From: Paenibacillus hexagrammi
Lineage (GTDB): Bacteria; Bacillota; Bacilli; Paenibacillales; NBRC-103111
Length of the DNA stretch: 64,000 bases
Assembly: GCF_021513275.1 (NCBI RefSeq)
Contig: NZ_CP090978.1
Span: forward strand, 310,001 to 374,000
Direction of reading: 5' to 3'
Shown here: positions 18,541 to 27,555 of the stretch, one piece after another
How the letters are laid out: every line of letters starts with the position of its first letter
Position numbering within the stretch: position 1 is the stretch's first letter
Made by a program: the position numbers and the translations under genes
Notes under the pieces: generated by a model
What the model was told of the DNA's origin: nothing
Database searches by the model: none
Seen by the model: only the letters and a program-made list of their open reading frames with translations

Positions 18541-18791
18541 TGAAAACGCAATTTTTCAAGTATGGTATCGTTCTTATTAGCTTTGACGGATTTTTGTATA
18601 CAAGCGAACGTTTAGTGGCGAAAATAGTAGCGACAATTAGTGCAGTACCTATGATATCAAACGGTTATCCTAGTGTAGACACATCACCTACTTACCCCCA
18701 TTTTGGAGATAATATTTTTATTCCTTTACTATTAATTCTTGGAATTATTTCGATTTTATACGGTTTATTAGATAAAGAAAAAGATAAATAG
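18540..18791 (+). CDS. Small two-helix membrane protein coupled to the secreted protein
   Basis: An 83-residue protein starts at ATG 18540, sharing one base with the stop of the secreted-protein gene (TAATG), so translation is coupled. It has an N-terminal hydrophobic stretch (FKYGIVLISFDGFLY), an extracytoplasmic loop, and a strong C-terminal helix (IFIPLLLILGIISILYGLL) followed by a charged KEKDK tail. No family is recognised. Coupling of an exported protein with a small membrane protein fits a producer-immunity or export-helper arrangement, but that is inference only. A terminator follows at 18818. Confidence 0.7.
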   Translation: MKTQFFKYGIVLISFDGFLYTSERLVAKIVATISAVPMISNGYPSVDTSPTYPHFGDNIFIPLLLILGIISILYGLLDKEKDK

Positions 18792-18817
18792 GGGCCGTTT
18801 CCGAACAGGTCTCCAGT

Positions 18818-18846
18818 CAGTAGCGTAAGCTACTGGCTTTTTTGTT
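18818..18846 (+). terminator. Intrinsic terminator (right copy of the repeated hairpin)
   Basis: CAGTAGC-GTAA-GCTACTG is followed by GCTTTTTTGTTG. The group II intron fragment begins within a few bases of its T tract. Confidence 0.85.
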
Positions 18847-18850
18847 GTCT

Positions 18851-19206
18851 GCGCGCCTAGCCAAGCTAGGCACAACTAGCCGGTGGAAGTCCGGTCGAGG
18901 TAAGAGCCAAGTCGCCTCGTAGCTGACAGGCAACTGGTGGAGAGATCCTAAGGTTGAAGCCCTGTGACAAAGTATCCCTGAGAAGGGAGCGAGCAAAACA
19001 GCAGGCCGTAACGTAAAGTGAATCCTGCCGCATCGTCAAAAAGACCCTGAAAAGGACAAGAGGGAGTCGAGCTCCGAGATGATGGGCGAAGACCATGGAA
19101 CGCGTGAAGCCCTTGGAAGTGCAGCGCGGAAGAACCTCCGGTGTAAGAGGATCGGCATGCTGTGAAAGTTATGCTTGGAACTAGGGAGACCCTCCCCCGC
19201 ACGAAA
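18851..19206 (+). mobile_element. Group II intron 5' fragment, probably class C
   Basis: The sequence begins GCGCGCCTAGCCAAGC with a stem GCCTAGC/GCTAGGC. It continues with segments characteristic of domain I of bacterial group II introns: CCGGTGGAAGTCCGG, GAGGTAAGAGCC and GGAGAGATCC, and later GGAACTAGGGAGACCC. It lies immediately after an intrinsic terminator, the preferred insertion site of class C introns. No reverse-transcriptase frame, domain V or domain VI is present. The fragment ends at the 23-T run, so it is a truncated and non-mobile copy. Confidence 0.65.
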
Positions 19207-19229
19207 TTTTTTTTTTTTTTTTTTTTTTT
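19207..19229. repeat. Homopolymer run of 23 T
   Basis: Twenty-three consecutive T occupy the exact junction between the intron fragment and the IS91-type fragment. Such a run is very rare in bacterial DNA and may mark an insertion junction or an assembly artefact. Confidence 0.95.
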
Positions 19230-19231
19230 GT

Positions 19232-20014
19232 AAAAAGCAGAAGCTATAAGCCCGAAAGCGTATTAAAGCTGATACGAAGAAGCCTGAACGGAGAAGAAAA
19301 AAGAAAAGTACAGGCAAGATTGCAGAAGGCCTACTCAGCGAATGGAGAAGGTTTCTATGTGCATGCTCCGAAGCAAAGAGGGAATGTGAAGGAACAACTG
19401 GGTTACATCGGACGATATATGAAACGACCCGCGATAGCGTTAAAAAGGATAAAAGAATACGACGGTGAGTATGTGGTGTTCAGCTACCATGATAAAACCA
19501 GCGGAGAAGAGAGAGTAGAAAAGGTGACCGTAGAGGAGTTTATTGCTCGGGTTATTCGGCATATTCCTGATGGAAATTTCAAAACCATCCGATATTATGG
19601 TGTTTATGCAAGGCGAATAAAGAAAATATGCAAAGATTTAGTGAGCAATTGGCAGAAAGAAGCAAGGAAGTGGATTGTACAAGTAAAAAAACGATTACAG
19701 CGAAGAAGCTGGAGGAGAAGATTCAAAAGGCGAGTGGTAATGATCCGCTAGTTTGTCCGAAGTGCGAATGCTACTATGAATACAAGGGAGAAGTCTGCCT
19801 AGAGGAAGGAAAACTCAAGATAAGATACGCAGCATGTAAGAAAACGAAGGGCTGCTTAGAAAGGATGATTTACGATCTCACCAGTATCGAAAAAACGAAA
19901 ACCAGCAAAGAAAAAGAAAAGCAAACAATTGAGCCTAAGCAAGCACCTGCAATCCAAGGAGTTCGTCAAGTATCTGTGTTTGACGTGCTCGCACAGCGAA
20001 GGCATCCCGCTTAG
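19232..20014 (+). pseudogene. IS91-family (Y2) transposase fragment, C-terminal half, frameshifted
   Basis: The frame from about 19320 encodes GEGFYVHAPKQRGNVKEQLG, then YIGRYMKRPAIALKRIKEYD and FKTIRYYGVYARR. These are C-terminal blocks of the Y2 rolling-circle transposases of IS91/IS801 elements. Near 19622 the frame must shift by one base (ARRNKENMQRFSEQLAERSK) to reach the second segment, which carries the C-terminal zinc-binding part (GNDPLVCPKCECYYEYKGEV) and ends at 20014. The N-terminal half with the catalytic His and Tyr residues is absent. Confidence 0.8.
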
Positions 20015-20189
20015 TGTAGTTCGAGATTTTGACATGATGGACGATGGAGATCCAGAAGTACCTCCGCAGTTTTCATGCGAAGCATGTGAGGGGGAAATGT
20101 ACCCTGAGTATTACAAGGGAGTTCATGGATACGAGTACCGGATTGAAGACAGGATCGGTCCTAGAGAAGTAGAAGGAAGCACAAAGTAG
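19929..20189 (+). CDS. Small zinc-ribbon-like protein in the IS91 remnant
   Basis: The frame carries two CxxC motifs (LCLTCSHSEG and FSCEACEGEM), suggesting a zinc ribbon, and an acidic centre. It overlaps the end of the transposase fragment. No clear ribosome binding site precedes TTG 19929, and ATG 20034 is an alternative. It may be an accessory frame of the element or simply passenger sequence. Confidence 0.35.
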   Translation: MSLSKHLQSKEFVKYLCLTCSHSEGIPLSVVRDFDMMDDGDPEVPPQFSCEACEGEMYPEYYKGVHGYEYRIEDRIGPREVEGSTK

Positions 20190-20201
20190 AAGAAAGGGAA
20201 T

Positions 20202-20377
20202 GGATATGGGGTGGAAAAGCGAAAGCGGCCGCCTTTAAAGTCGTGTTCATACCACTTCAAATATTCAAAGAACATGACTTTAACAGCGGTTGGAAGCCCA
20301 TATCCAATTCCTCCCCATGCTCAAAAGTATGGGTACAGACAAGGACCTAGCCGCAGGCTAGGTTTTTCTTAAGGCAG
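20202..20377. other. Element end with nested inverted repeats and a terminator
   Basis: GGATATGGG (20202-20210) is inverted at 20297-20305, enclosing AAAGTCGTGTTC (20237-20248) inverted at 20270-20281 with one G:T pair. This nested structure may be the end of the IS91-type element. ACCTAGCC-GCA-GGCTAGGT at 20345-20363 followed by TTTTTCTT is a terminator between convergent units. Confidence 0.55.
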
Positions 20378-21391
20378 TTATAAGGACTGTACGACCTCGG
20401 CGAGAAGCTCGTACGAGTGCAAGCGGGCGTTATGATCGTACACCTGAGTGGTAACGATGCACTCGTCCGCCTTCGTGATGTCGAGAATGTCGCGCAGCCT
20501 GTTTCGTACGGTTTCTTTGCTGCCGGCGATGGAATAGCTCAGCTGCTTCGTGAGCAGCGCTTTTTCCTGCGGGGACCATAGTGCTTCCATGCTGTCCACG
20601 GGAGGCTTGAGCAGGCCGGTACGACCGCGGATGATGTTCAAGAACTGCTGCTGATGCGAAGTAGCCAGCCGCTGTGCTTCGGCATCGGTATCAGCCGCAA
20701 TGATGTTCAGCCCGACCATGGCGCAAGGCTTCTCGAGCGCTTCGGATGGGTGGAAATCGCTCCGGTACAAGTGTAGCGCCGGGAGCAGATAATCCGGCGC
20801 AAAATGGCTCGCAAACGCGAAAGGCAGTCCCAACTGGCCTGCCAGCTGAGCGCTGAAGCCGCTGGAGCCCAGTAGCCAGATGGGGATGTCGAGGCCTTCG
20901 CCCGGGAAGGCGCGGACCCCTGGCCTGCCCGACTCGAGGGCAGGGTTTACATAACCGCGGAGTTCGCTGAGCATCTCCGGGAAGTCGTGGCCGTCGCCGC
21001 CCAAGCCGCGGCGCAGCGCGCGGGCCGTCAGTTGGTCGGACCCAGGAGCCCGACCGAGACCGAGGTCGATACGGCCCGGATACATCGACTCGAGCGTTCC
21101 GAACTGCTCGGCGATGACTAGCGGCGCATGGTTTGGGAGCATAATGCCGCCGGAGCCTACGCGGATATGCTTGGTGCCTGCCGCGATATAGCCGATCACC
21201 AGCGATGTGGCGGAGCTGGCAATGCCCGGCATGTTATGGTGCTCGGCCAGCCAATATCGGTGGTAGCCCCACTTCTCGGCATGCTGCGCAAGGTCAAGTG
21301 ATCGATGAAAGGAATCGCGCGGCGTACCTCCTTCAATAACGGGAGCCAGATCCAGAATGGAGAATGGGATCGGTGTAGATGGTTGGGACAT
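20378..21391 (-). CDS. LLM-class (luciferase-like) flavin-dependent monooxygenase
   Basis: The protein has 337 residues with the bacterial-luciferase TIM-barrel signatures of the YhbW/MsnO8-type single-component group: [20 protein letters not shown] at the start, [34 protein letters not shown] and [16 protein letters not shown]. These enzymes use reduced flavin to oxygenate small organic or sulfur compounds; the substrate here is unknown. The start is ATG 21391 behind AGGAGG. It follows the SDR gene with a 35-base gap and is probably co-transcribed with it. Confidence 0.92.
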   Translation of the reverse strand: MSQPSTPIPFSILDLAPVIEGGTPRDSFHRSLDLAQHAEKWGYHRYWLAEHHNMPGIASSATSLVIGYIAAGTKHIRVGSGGIMLPNHAPLVIAEQFGTLESMYPGRIDLGLGRAPGSDQLTARALRRGLGGDGHDFPEMLSELRGYVNPALESGRPGVRAFPGEGLDIPIWLLGSSGFSAQLAGQLGLPFAFASHFAPDYLLPALHLYRSDFHPSEALEKPCAMVGLNIIAADTDAEAQRLATSHQQQFLNIIRGRTGLLKPPVDSMEALWSPQEKALLTKQLSYSIAGSKETVRNRLRDILDITKADECIVTTQVYDHNARLHSYELLAEVVQSL

Positions 21392-21426
21392 TGTGGCATT
21401 CGCCTCCTATCATGCTGCGCAAGCTG

Positions 21427-22146
21427 TTATTGTGGGTTGGTAGTCCAGATTCCCGCGGTTTTCACAAACACTCGCAGCGGCAGCTTCAAGGTAGCTAGGA
21501 TCAGCTCCGCTACATCCTCCGGCTGCATCATACGGTCTTCATCTCCAATAGGCAGACCTGTATTTACAGCAAGCTCCGTATTCACGGTGCTGGGCGTGAG
21601 GGCTGTCACTCGGATGTTGGATTTGCGAACCTCCTGCATCAGCGCTTCAGTCAAGCCCATGACGGCAAACTTGGAGGCGCAGTAGGCGGAGCCCGTAGCA
21701 AAGCCGCGTTCGCCCGCTGTTGAGGCGATATTGATGATGCTGCCCGCATCTTGCTTCAGCATCGTCGGCAGTGCGGCTCTCGTTATGTAGTAGGTGCCCA
21801 TCAGGTTGGTCTGAATAATACGTTCCCATTGTGCAGGATCCATGTCGACCAAGGTGCCGAATTGAGCCGTACCGGCATTGTTCAGCAGGATATCAATAGC
21901 TCCGAGCTGCTCGCCGAGCAGACTGACGGCACGGTCCGCTTCCTCCTTGCTGCCCACATCAGCGGTGGCCGTGTAGACTTTCACGCCGTGAGCGGCTGTG
22001 AGCCCGGATTGAAGAGCTTCCAGGTCGCCGCCGCTTCTCGCGATCAATCCCAGATGTACGGCTTCCTTGGCGAGGGCGATAGCTGCAGCTTTGCCGATGC
22101 CTTTCCCTGCGCCGGTAATGATGGCTGTTTTATTTTGCAAATTCAT
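21427..22146 (-). CDS. Short-chain dehydrogenase/reductase (FabG-like)
   Basis: The protein has 239 residues. It shows the classical SDR features: nucleotide-binding TGAGKGIGKA near the N terminus, DVGS and NNAG, catalytic Ser in INIASTAG, and the YxxxK pair in YCASKFAVMG. These enzymes reduce carbonyls or oxidise alcohols with NAD(P)H; the close group includes 3-ketoacyl reductase-like proteins of unassigned substrate. ATG 22146 follows AAGGAGTG. It is upstream of, and probably in one operon with, the LLM monooxygenase. Confidence 0.92.
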   Translation of the reverse strand: MNLQNKTAIITGAGKGIGKAAAIALAKEAVHLGLIARSGGDLEALQSGLTAAHGVKVYTATADVGSKEEADRAVSLLGEQLGAIDILLNNAGTAQFGTLVDMDPAQWERIIQTNLMGTYYITRAALPTMLKQDAGSIINIASTAGERGFATGSAYCASKFAVMGLTEALMQEVRKSNIRVTALTPSTVNTELAVNTGLPIGDEDRMMQPEDVAELILATLKLPLRVFVKTAGIWTTNPQ

Positions 22147-22284
22147 TACGAATCACTCCTTCGCTTATGGTAAAATGAGTCACGTTCAGTGACACAAAAA
22201 TAATTATTAGGTATTCAGGCAGTCAAAGCAAGTACACACCTCAGTGTTAGCAAGTAACGCTGTGTATACTCATGAGCTCCGTGT

Positions 22285-22331
22285 AAATAAAAAAACCATC
22301 AGACTCTACGTAAGCGGACGCAGTCTGACGG
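22285..22331 (-). terminator. Intrinsic terminator for the 22371 gene
   Basis: CCATCAGACT (22296-22305) pairs with 22322-22331 (one G:T). On the minus strand the stem is followed by a run of seven T. The remainder of 22147-22370 holds no gene I can support, only the promoter side of the SDR gene. Confidence 0.8.
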
Positions 22332-22370
22332 CTGATGGATCTTCTCGGCTCTTCCGAACGGTAGATGGAC

Positions 22371-22586
22371 TCATAGATTGTAAACATATATGCCAAGAGC
22401 CAGAATAGCGGCACCAAAGCAAATTACATAATACATCGTGAGCCGGGTCATTTTTCGATCAGTTTTCTTGAAATAGTCCGGATTGCCTTCCCGGTTGCTC
22501 CTGGACATGCCGACCAGAACCGTGGCAACAACGGCAACAGCCATGAGAACAAATACGATAATGTAAAAAAGCCATTCGCCAGTCAT
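22371..22586 (-). CDS. Small two-helix membrane protein
   Basis: The protein has 71 residues from ATG 22586 behind TAAAGGAGTG; the longer GTG start at 22598 overlaps that site. It has one N-terminal helix (LFYIIVFVLMAVAVVATVLV), a conserved polar middle (SNREGNPDYFKKT), and a second helix (YYVICFGAAILALGIYVY). Similar small proteins are widespread in Bacillaceae and Paenibacillaceae. Some are annotated as possible contributors to bacillithiol synthesis, but I cannot support that function from this sequence. It is divergent from the MocR gene. Confidence 0.75.
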   Translation of the reverse strand: MTGEWLFYIIVFVLMAVAVVATVLVGMSRSNREGNPDYFKKTDRKMTRLTMYYVICFGAAILALGIYVYNL

Positions 22587-22743
22587 GAACGATCGCACTC
22601 CTTTAGATTCGAATTTCCTCTATCATAACGCAAATGGTGGGGGAAGTAACCAACCACTTGCTCGGGTTTCGAGCCAACCAGTTTGCACGACTTCATTTTT
22701 CGTTGATATCCGGTCATTTATACTAGGAATGGGAGGGACCGTC

Positions 22744-24186
22744 TTGAATTGGCAGCCAGATACAAGCAGTCATATTCCTCTATTTAAGCAGATCATTCAA
22801 TATATCGAAAATGGGATTGTTACGGGACATATGTTTCCCGGCGAGAGGCTGCCTTCGGAGCGGGAGCTCGCTTCCAAGTGGGGAATTAACCGAAGTACCG
22901 TTAACTTGGCGTATGCCGAGCTGCGGGCAACAGGGCTGATCAAATCGGTACAGGGCAGCGGGACTAAGGTAAGCGAGGACCTGTGGGGCATTACGCCCAG
23001 GCGTTCGCCTAATTGGAAGGATTACGTGAATGGCGGCTTGTTCCTGCCGAACCAGCCTGTTGCCCAACGGGTCAAGGAGCTGCTCAGGGATGAGTCCTAT
23101 ATCAATTTAGCCAGCAGCGAATTAGCGGAAGAATTGATTCCTGTAGCATGGATGGATCAACTGCTCAAGCAGATCTCATTGAAGCATGCCGTTCAGTACG
23201 GGGAGCCAGGCGGAGATCGAGGACTTCGGGAGACGATCGCTGATCATATGCAAGCAGAGCATAAAGTTGAGGTGCAGCCTGAGCAAATTCTCATCACTTC
23301 AGGCATTCAGCAGGCGTTTAATCTCATTATTCAATGCTTGCTCTCTCCCGGGGACGCAATTGCGTTGGAACGTCCATCCTTCATGTATTCCAGAACGATA
23401 TTTACAGCTTCCGGTCTTCGTTTATATCCGATTCCGGTGGACGATTACGGAATTCGCCCGGAGGAGATACGGAAGCTTCACAGCCATCATAAGCTTAGAA
23501 TGATCTTTGTGAATCCGACGTACCAGCATCCGACAGGGACAACGCTACCTGCGGATCGCCGTCGTAAGCTGCTCGAGATTGCCGAAGAACTGCGCATCCC
23601 CATCATCGAGGATGACCCATACAGCTTGCTGACGCTCGGCGGGTCTCCAGCCGCACCGCCATCGCTGCTCGCGATGCATAACGGCGGGGATTTTGTGATT
23701 TATCTAGGAACACTGTCCAAAATAGCTGCGCCGGGGCTGCGAATCGGCTGGATGGTCGCCCCCAAGTCTGTGGTGGAAAGGCTTACCGCAGCTAAGGAGC
23801 AGATGGATTTCAGTACGAGTGCGCTTTCGCAGCAGCTTGCTAAAGCCTACTTATCCTCGCCAGAGTGGAAGGGAAGGCTGCAAATCATTACGAGGCAATT
23901 AACGAGAAGGCGGGACATTATGCTGGATGCGCTCACCAAATATATGCCAAGGGGTTCCAAATGGATCATCCCTGAGGGCGGCTATTATTTGTGGGTCAAG
24001 CTTCCTTTCAAAGTGAGCGACAGCAGGCTTGTAGAAGAATGCATCCGCCATCGAGTATTGCTGTACCCGGGTACTGTCTATGGTGCAATCTCCAATCAAA
24101 TAAGGCTGGTCTACTCCAGAGCGTCCGAAGAGGAGCTGGGGGAAGGCATCCGCAGGTTGTCCCTCGCGCTGCAAAGCTCCCTGTGA
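22744..24186 (+). CDS. MocR/PdxR-type GntR-aminotransferase fusion regulator
   Basis: TTG 22744 follows GGGAGGGACC and gives 480 residues, the normal size; more distant in-frame starts lack a ribosome binding site. The N-terminal winged HTH of GntR type has PGERLPSERELASKWGINRS and a TVNLAYAEL helix. The rest is a fold-type I aminotransferase-like domain with VNPTYQHPTG, the PLP-pocket Asp/Tyr segment IIEDDPYS and the PLP Lys in YLGTLSKIAAPGLRIGWM. Such proteins bind PLP or an aminated effector and regulate vitamin B6 or amino-acid genes. The target is not evident here; the divergent small membrane gene is one candidate. Confidence 0.93.
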   Translation: MNWQPDTSSHIPLFKQIIQYIENGIVTGHMFPGERLPSERELASKWGINRSTVNLAYAELRATGLIKSVQGSGTKVSEDLWGITPRRSPNWKDYVNGGLFLPNQPVAQRVKELLRDESYINLASSELAEELIPVAWMDQLLKQISLKHAVQYGEPGGDRGLRETIADHMQAEHKVEVQPEQILITSGIQQAFNLIIQCLLSPGDAIALERPSFMYSRTIFTASGLRLYPIPVDDYGIRPEEIRKLHSHHKLRMIFVNPTYQHPTGTTLPADRRRKLLEIAEELRIPIIEDDPYSLLTLGGSPAAPPSLLAMHNGGDFVIYLGTLSKIAAPGLRIGWMVAPKSVVERLTAAKEQMDFSTSALSQQLAKAYLSSPEWKGRLQIITRQLTRRRDIMLDALTKYMPRGSKWIIPEGGYYLWVKLPFKVSDSRLVEECIRHRVLLYPGTVYGAISNQIRLVYSRASEEELGEGIRRLSLALQSSL

Positions 24187-24194
24187 GGCAAAAA

Positions 24195-24222
24195 AATCCC
24201 GACACATCGCGTCGGGATTTTA
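24195..24222. terminator. Bidirectional terminator between MocR and GGDEF/EAL genes
   Basis: AATCCCGAC (24195-24203) pairs with GTCGGGATT (24211-24219), flanked by A6 on the left and TTTT on the right, so it serves both convergent genes. Confidence 0.9.
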
Positions 24223-24251
24223 CTTTGCGGGCCGGCTGGTCAGCTCGCGGG

Positions 24252-27200
24252 CTATCGAACGGCATCCTTGGAATACGACTGAATGTATGCCGTGAATGCA
24301 TCGCTTGGCATGGGCTTACCCAAATAATAGCCTTGGATATAGTCACACTCGAGTGTTTTCAGCTGTTCGAGCTGTTCCCTGCCTTCCACGCCTTCCGCGA
24401 TAACCGACAGCCCAAGGCTGTGCGACATCGCGATGACGGCTTTGACGATTGCCGCGTCATCCTGGTCTCCGCTCATGTCGCGGATGAAGGATTTATCGAT
24501 TTTCACCATGTGAATCGGCAGCCGCTTGAGCAGCACCAAGGAGGAATAGCCTGTGCCAAAGTCGTCGATGGCGATATACAGCCCGAGATGAACGATTTCC
24601 TTCAGCATCTGGACACTATGCTCCATGTCCTGAATGGCGGTCGTTTCCGTAATTTCTAGACAGAGCAGATTAGGATCGACTCCGGTCTCGTCCAGTACGG
24701 ATTTAATCCATTTGGAGAAGCCTGCGGAACGGAACTGCTGAGCCGATATGTTGACGGACATCACCAGTGTCGGGAACCTCTGGGCCTGCCATTTCATTAA
24801 TTGCAGGCAAGCTTCTTTGAGCACCCATTTACTGATGGGGACGATGAGTCCGCTTTCCTCCGCATACGGAATAAATTCACCCGGGGGCACCATGCCGTAT
24901 TCCGGCGAGTTCCAACGTATAAGCGCCTCGACCCCGATCACACTGCCGCTTCTCAAATCGACCTGAGGCTGATAGTGCAGCGAAAACTCATTTCGCTCGA
25001 TGGCTTTCCGTAAATTAGTGCTTAAATTGTAATTTTGCTTTACTTTGGAGCTGAGCTCTTCCGTGTACACAATCATTTGATTGCGGCCGCTCTCTTTGGC
25101 TTTGTACATAGCCATGTCCGCGTATTTGATCAATGTGTTGCAATCGCCCCCATGATCAGGGAACAGGCACACGCCAATGCTTGCTGTTGTGAAAAGCTCT
25201 TCTCCGTCAAGATTGAGCGGTTGGCTGATTCTTTCAATAATCCGGTCCACAATAACTTCAGCCTCGTCCAAATCCTGCAAAGGTGACAGTAAAATAATGA
25301 ATTCGTCTCCACCCAATCTAGCGATGGTATCGCTGTCTCGAACGCTTTGATTCAGCATCTCGGCGATGTGCTGGAGCAGCGTATCGCCGGAGTGGTGACC
25401 AAGTGTATCATTGATGTATTTGAATCGGTCCAAATCGATCATGACGACGGCAAGCTTGCTGTTGTCCGATTCACAGTGCTCCATGCTCGTCTGCAGCTTG
25501 TCCAAGAACTTCAGCCGGTTCGGAAGGCCTGTCAGTGTATCGTGATAAGCGAGCCGCCGGATTCGCTCCTCATCCTCTTTACGCTTGGTGATATCGGTGA
25601 AAGAGCCGATCATTCGGATGCCTTTGCCTGTTTCGTTCCGAATTGCTTCTCCGGTACTGTATAGCCAAAGATAACCGCTGCTGTCGGAACGGCGAATTCG
25701 AAATTCAAGCTGGAACGGTGTCTTGTGATCAACATGCTCCAAAATGCCGTTTCTGAAAGCGTCTAAGTCATCCGGGTGGATCAAGTTCAATAGATCCTGA
25801 GGATCACTGGACAAGTCACCAGCCATTTTGCCCAGCATGTTGTAAATGCGAAAATTATACTCCACTTTGTTCGTGATAATATTCCAATCCCAAATCCCGT
25901 CGTTGGTGGTCTCCGATACAATCTCCAAACGCTCGGCGATTGAACGGATGTGCTTGAACAGAAACTCCCTTTCCAAGGCGGCGGCAAGAATTGTGTAGGT
26001 ATGCCTGCCCAGGTCATTGATGAACAGATAATGTAAAGTTTCGAGTGGACCGACAAGCACAAGGAAGCCCCAATCGTAATTTTCGCTCTGAATAGGGTGG
26101 ACGAAGACAATATCCGAGCCCCCGGCTTGGGTGGAATCGGGCAAGTGACTCAGTTGGGGAAAAGATTTGATAGGGATGCGTTCCCCTACTTCCGGCACTT
26201 GATATCCTTTTTTACTGAATACCCGATCTATGATAAGCTCTTGCTGCTGAGAGTTCTGGTCCCATAAAGCCAGATATCCCCAATGTGAAGTATTCATCAG
26301 TAGATTCGATAGATCGATTTTCTCATTCGAGGTAACGCGGATAAGCCCCTGAATCAATTCGTAGTTACTGTACTCCAGCTTGCGCAAGGAGGATCGAAGT
26401 TCTTCAATGGTTTTCTCGCTCTGCAGCAGCCTTTCACTTAGCTCTTTCTTGGAGTCCTGGCAGCCGCAGGAGGTGCGCACCACTAATGTCGTTGGGACTC
26501 TTGTTGCGCGCTGTTCGGGCTGTAAGCCTTCAAGCAAACGGTACAGAACGTTACATGCGGCTGTGCCAAGACCCTCATAGGATTGCTTGACCGTTGTGAG
26601 CGAAACGGATTCGTAATTAGCCTGCTCAATATCGTCAAAGCCTACGACCGCCAATTCTCTGCCAACTCCTGCATGATGTTCATGCCAGGCGGATAGGAAT
26701 CCGATGGCATTACGGTCTGTACCGGCTGCGACAGCGGTAAAGTGAACACCACTCTCCAGGAGCATAGGTACGGCCTCCGCTCCTCCCCCTGAAGGTTATC
26801 CGAGACGTAGCAAACCAGCTTCGGATTATAGGGGATGCCTCGCTCAGCAAGAGCTTCCTTGTAGGCCTGAAACCTCTCCATTTGATCCTGTTGGTGAGTA
26901 AAAGCAACGAAGACGATCTCTCTATGACCATGGTCGATCAGGTGTAATACGGCCTCTTTCATCCCCCCGGTATTGTCAATGAGGATGGAGTGGCAATCGA
27001 TATCAGGCTGAACATGACCGATAGAGACGACAGGCTTGCCGGTCTGGGCAATGAGCTGGGCCGTGGAAGAACCGATGCCGTCTAATATGACAATACAAGC
27101 ATCGCATTGATCGATGAAGACAGGGTGCTCGTTCGGTTCATCATGCGGATGATTGATTTGTGTTTGTATAATCGTTAACTGGGATCCTCTGGTTTGAGCC

Positions 27201-27295
27201 TCTACAGAGATGGTCGATAATATTTTCCCAAAGTACTCCCCATCAATATGCGGTGTAAATACCGCAATTCGGTAAGGTTGCGTCTGCGATTTCAA
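24252..27295 (-). CDS. LacI-type sensor / PAS / GGDEF / EAL protein (frameshifted)
   Basis: This is a protein of about 1014 residues. From TTG 27295 (AAAGGCAGG upstream) it opens with a periplasmic-binding-protein-like domain of the LacI type (PYRIAVFTPHIDGEYFGKIL, later GRELAVVGFDDIEQANYES), but lacks the LacI HTH and any signal peptide, so sensing is cytoplasmic. A coiled/GAF-like region and a PAS domain follow. GGDEF is intact in ARLGGDEFIILLSP (~residue 661), and EAL is intact in GVEALIRW (~788) with DDFGTGYSSL. It should both make and break cyclic-di-GMP. The frame breaks near 26786 in a run of five C; six C restores NLQGGGAEAVPMLLESGVHF. A terminator lies beyond its end. Confidence 0.88.
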
Positions 27296-27461
27296 TTCGG
27301 TTACCTGCCTTTTGGTCTGGATGGTAAATAAGCTATGCGGGTAAGAATGGAGATTGCAAAATGTGTAATATGGGGACAATTTCTACAATGTTTTTACGAA
27401 ATCCTTCAAACTACGACCTAAGTTAAGTAAATATGGTTTTTTCTTGTAGGGTGAAATAACG

Positions 27462-27493
27462 AAATCCCCCATGTTGGTTCATGAGGGATTTTG
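27462..27493 (-). terminator. Terminator of the APC permease gene
   Basis: AAATCCC (27462-27468) pairs with GGGATTT (27485-27491), with an inner CATG/CATG pair. On the minus strand it is followed by a T-rich tract (TTTCGTTATTT). Confidence 0.65.
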
Positions 27494-27555
27494 TCGATCA
27501 GGCAAGGTTCATTCTGAATAGCGGTAGAGTATCTTCGTTCGCTGTTGACATGTTG

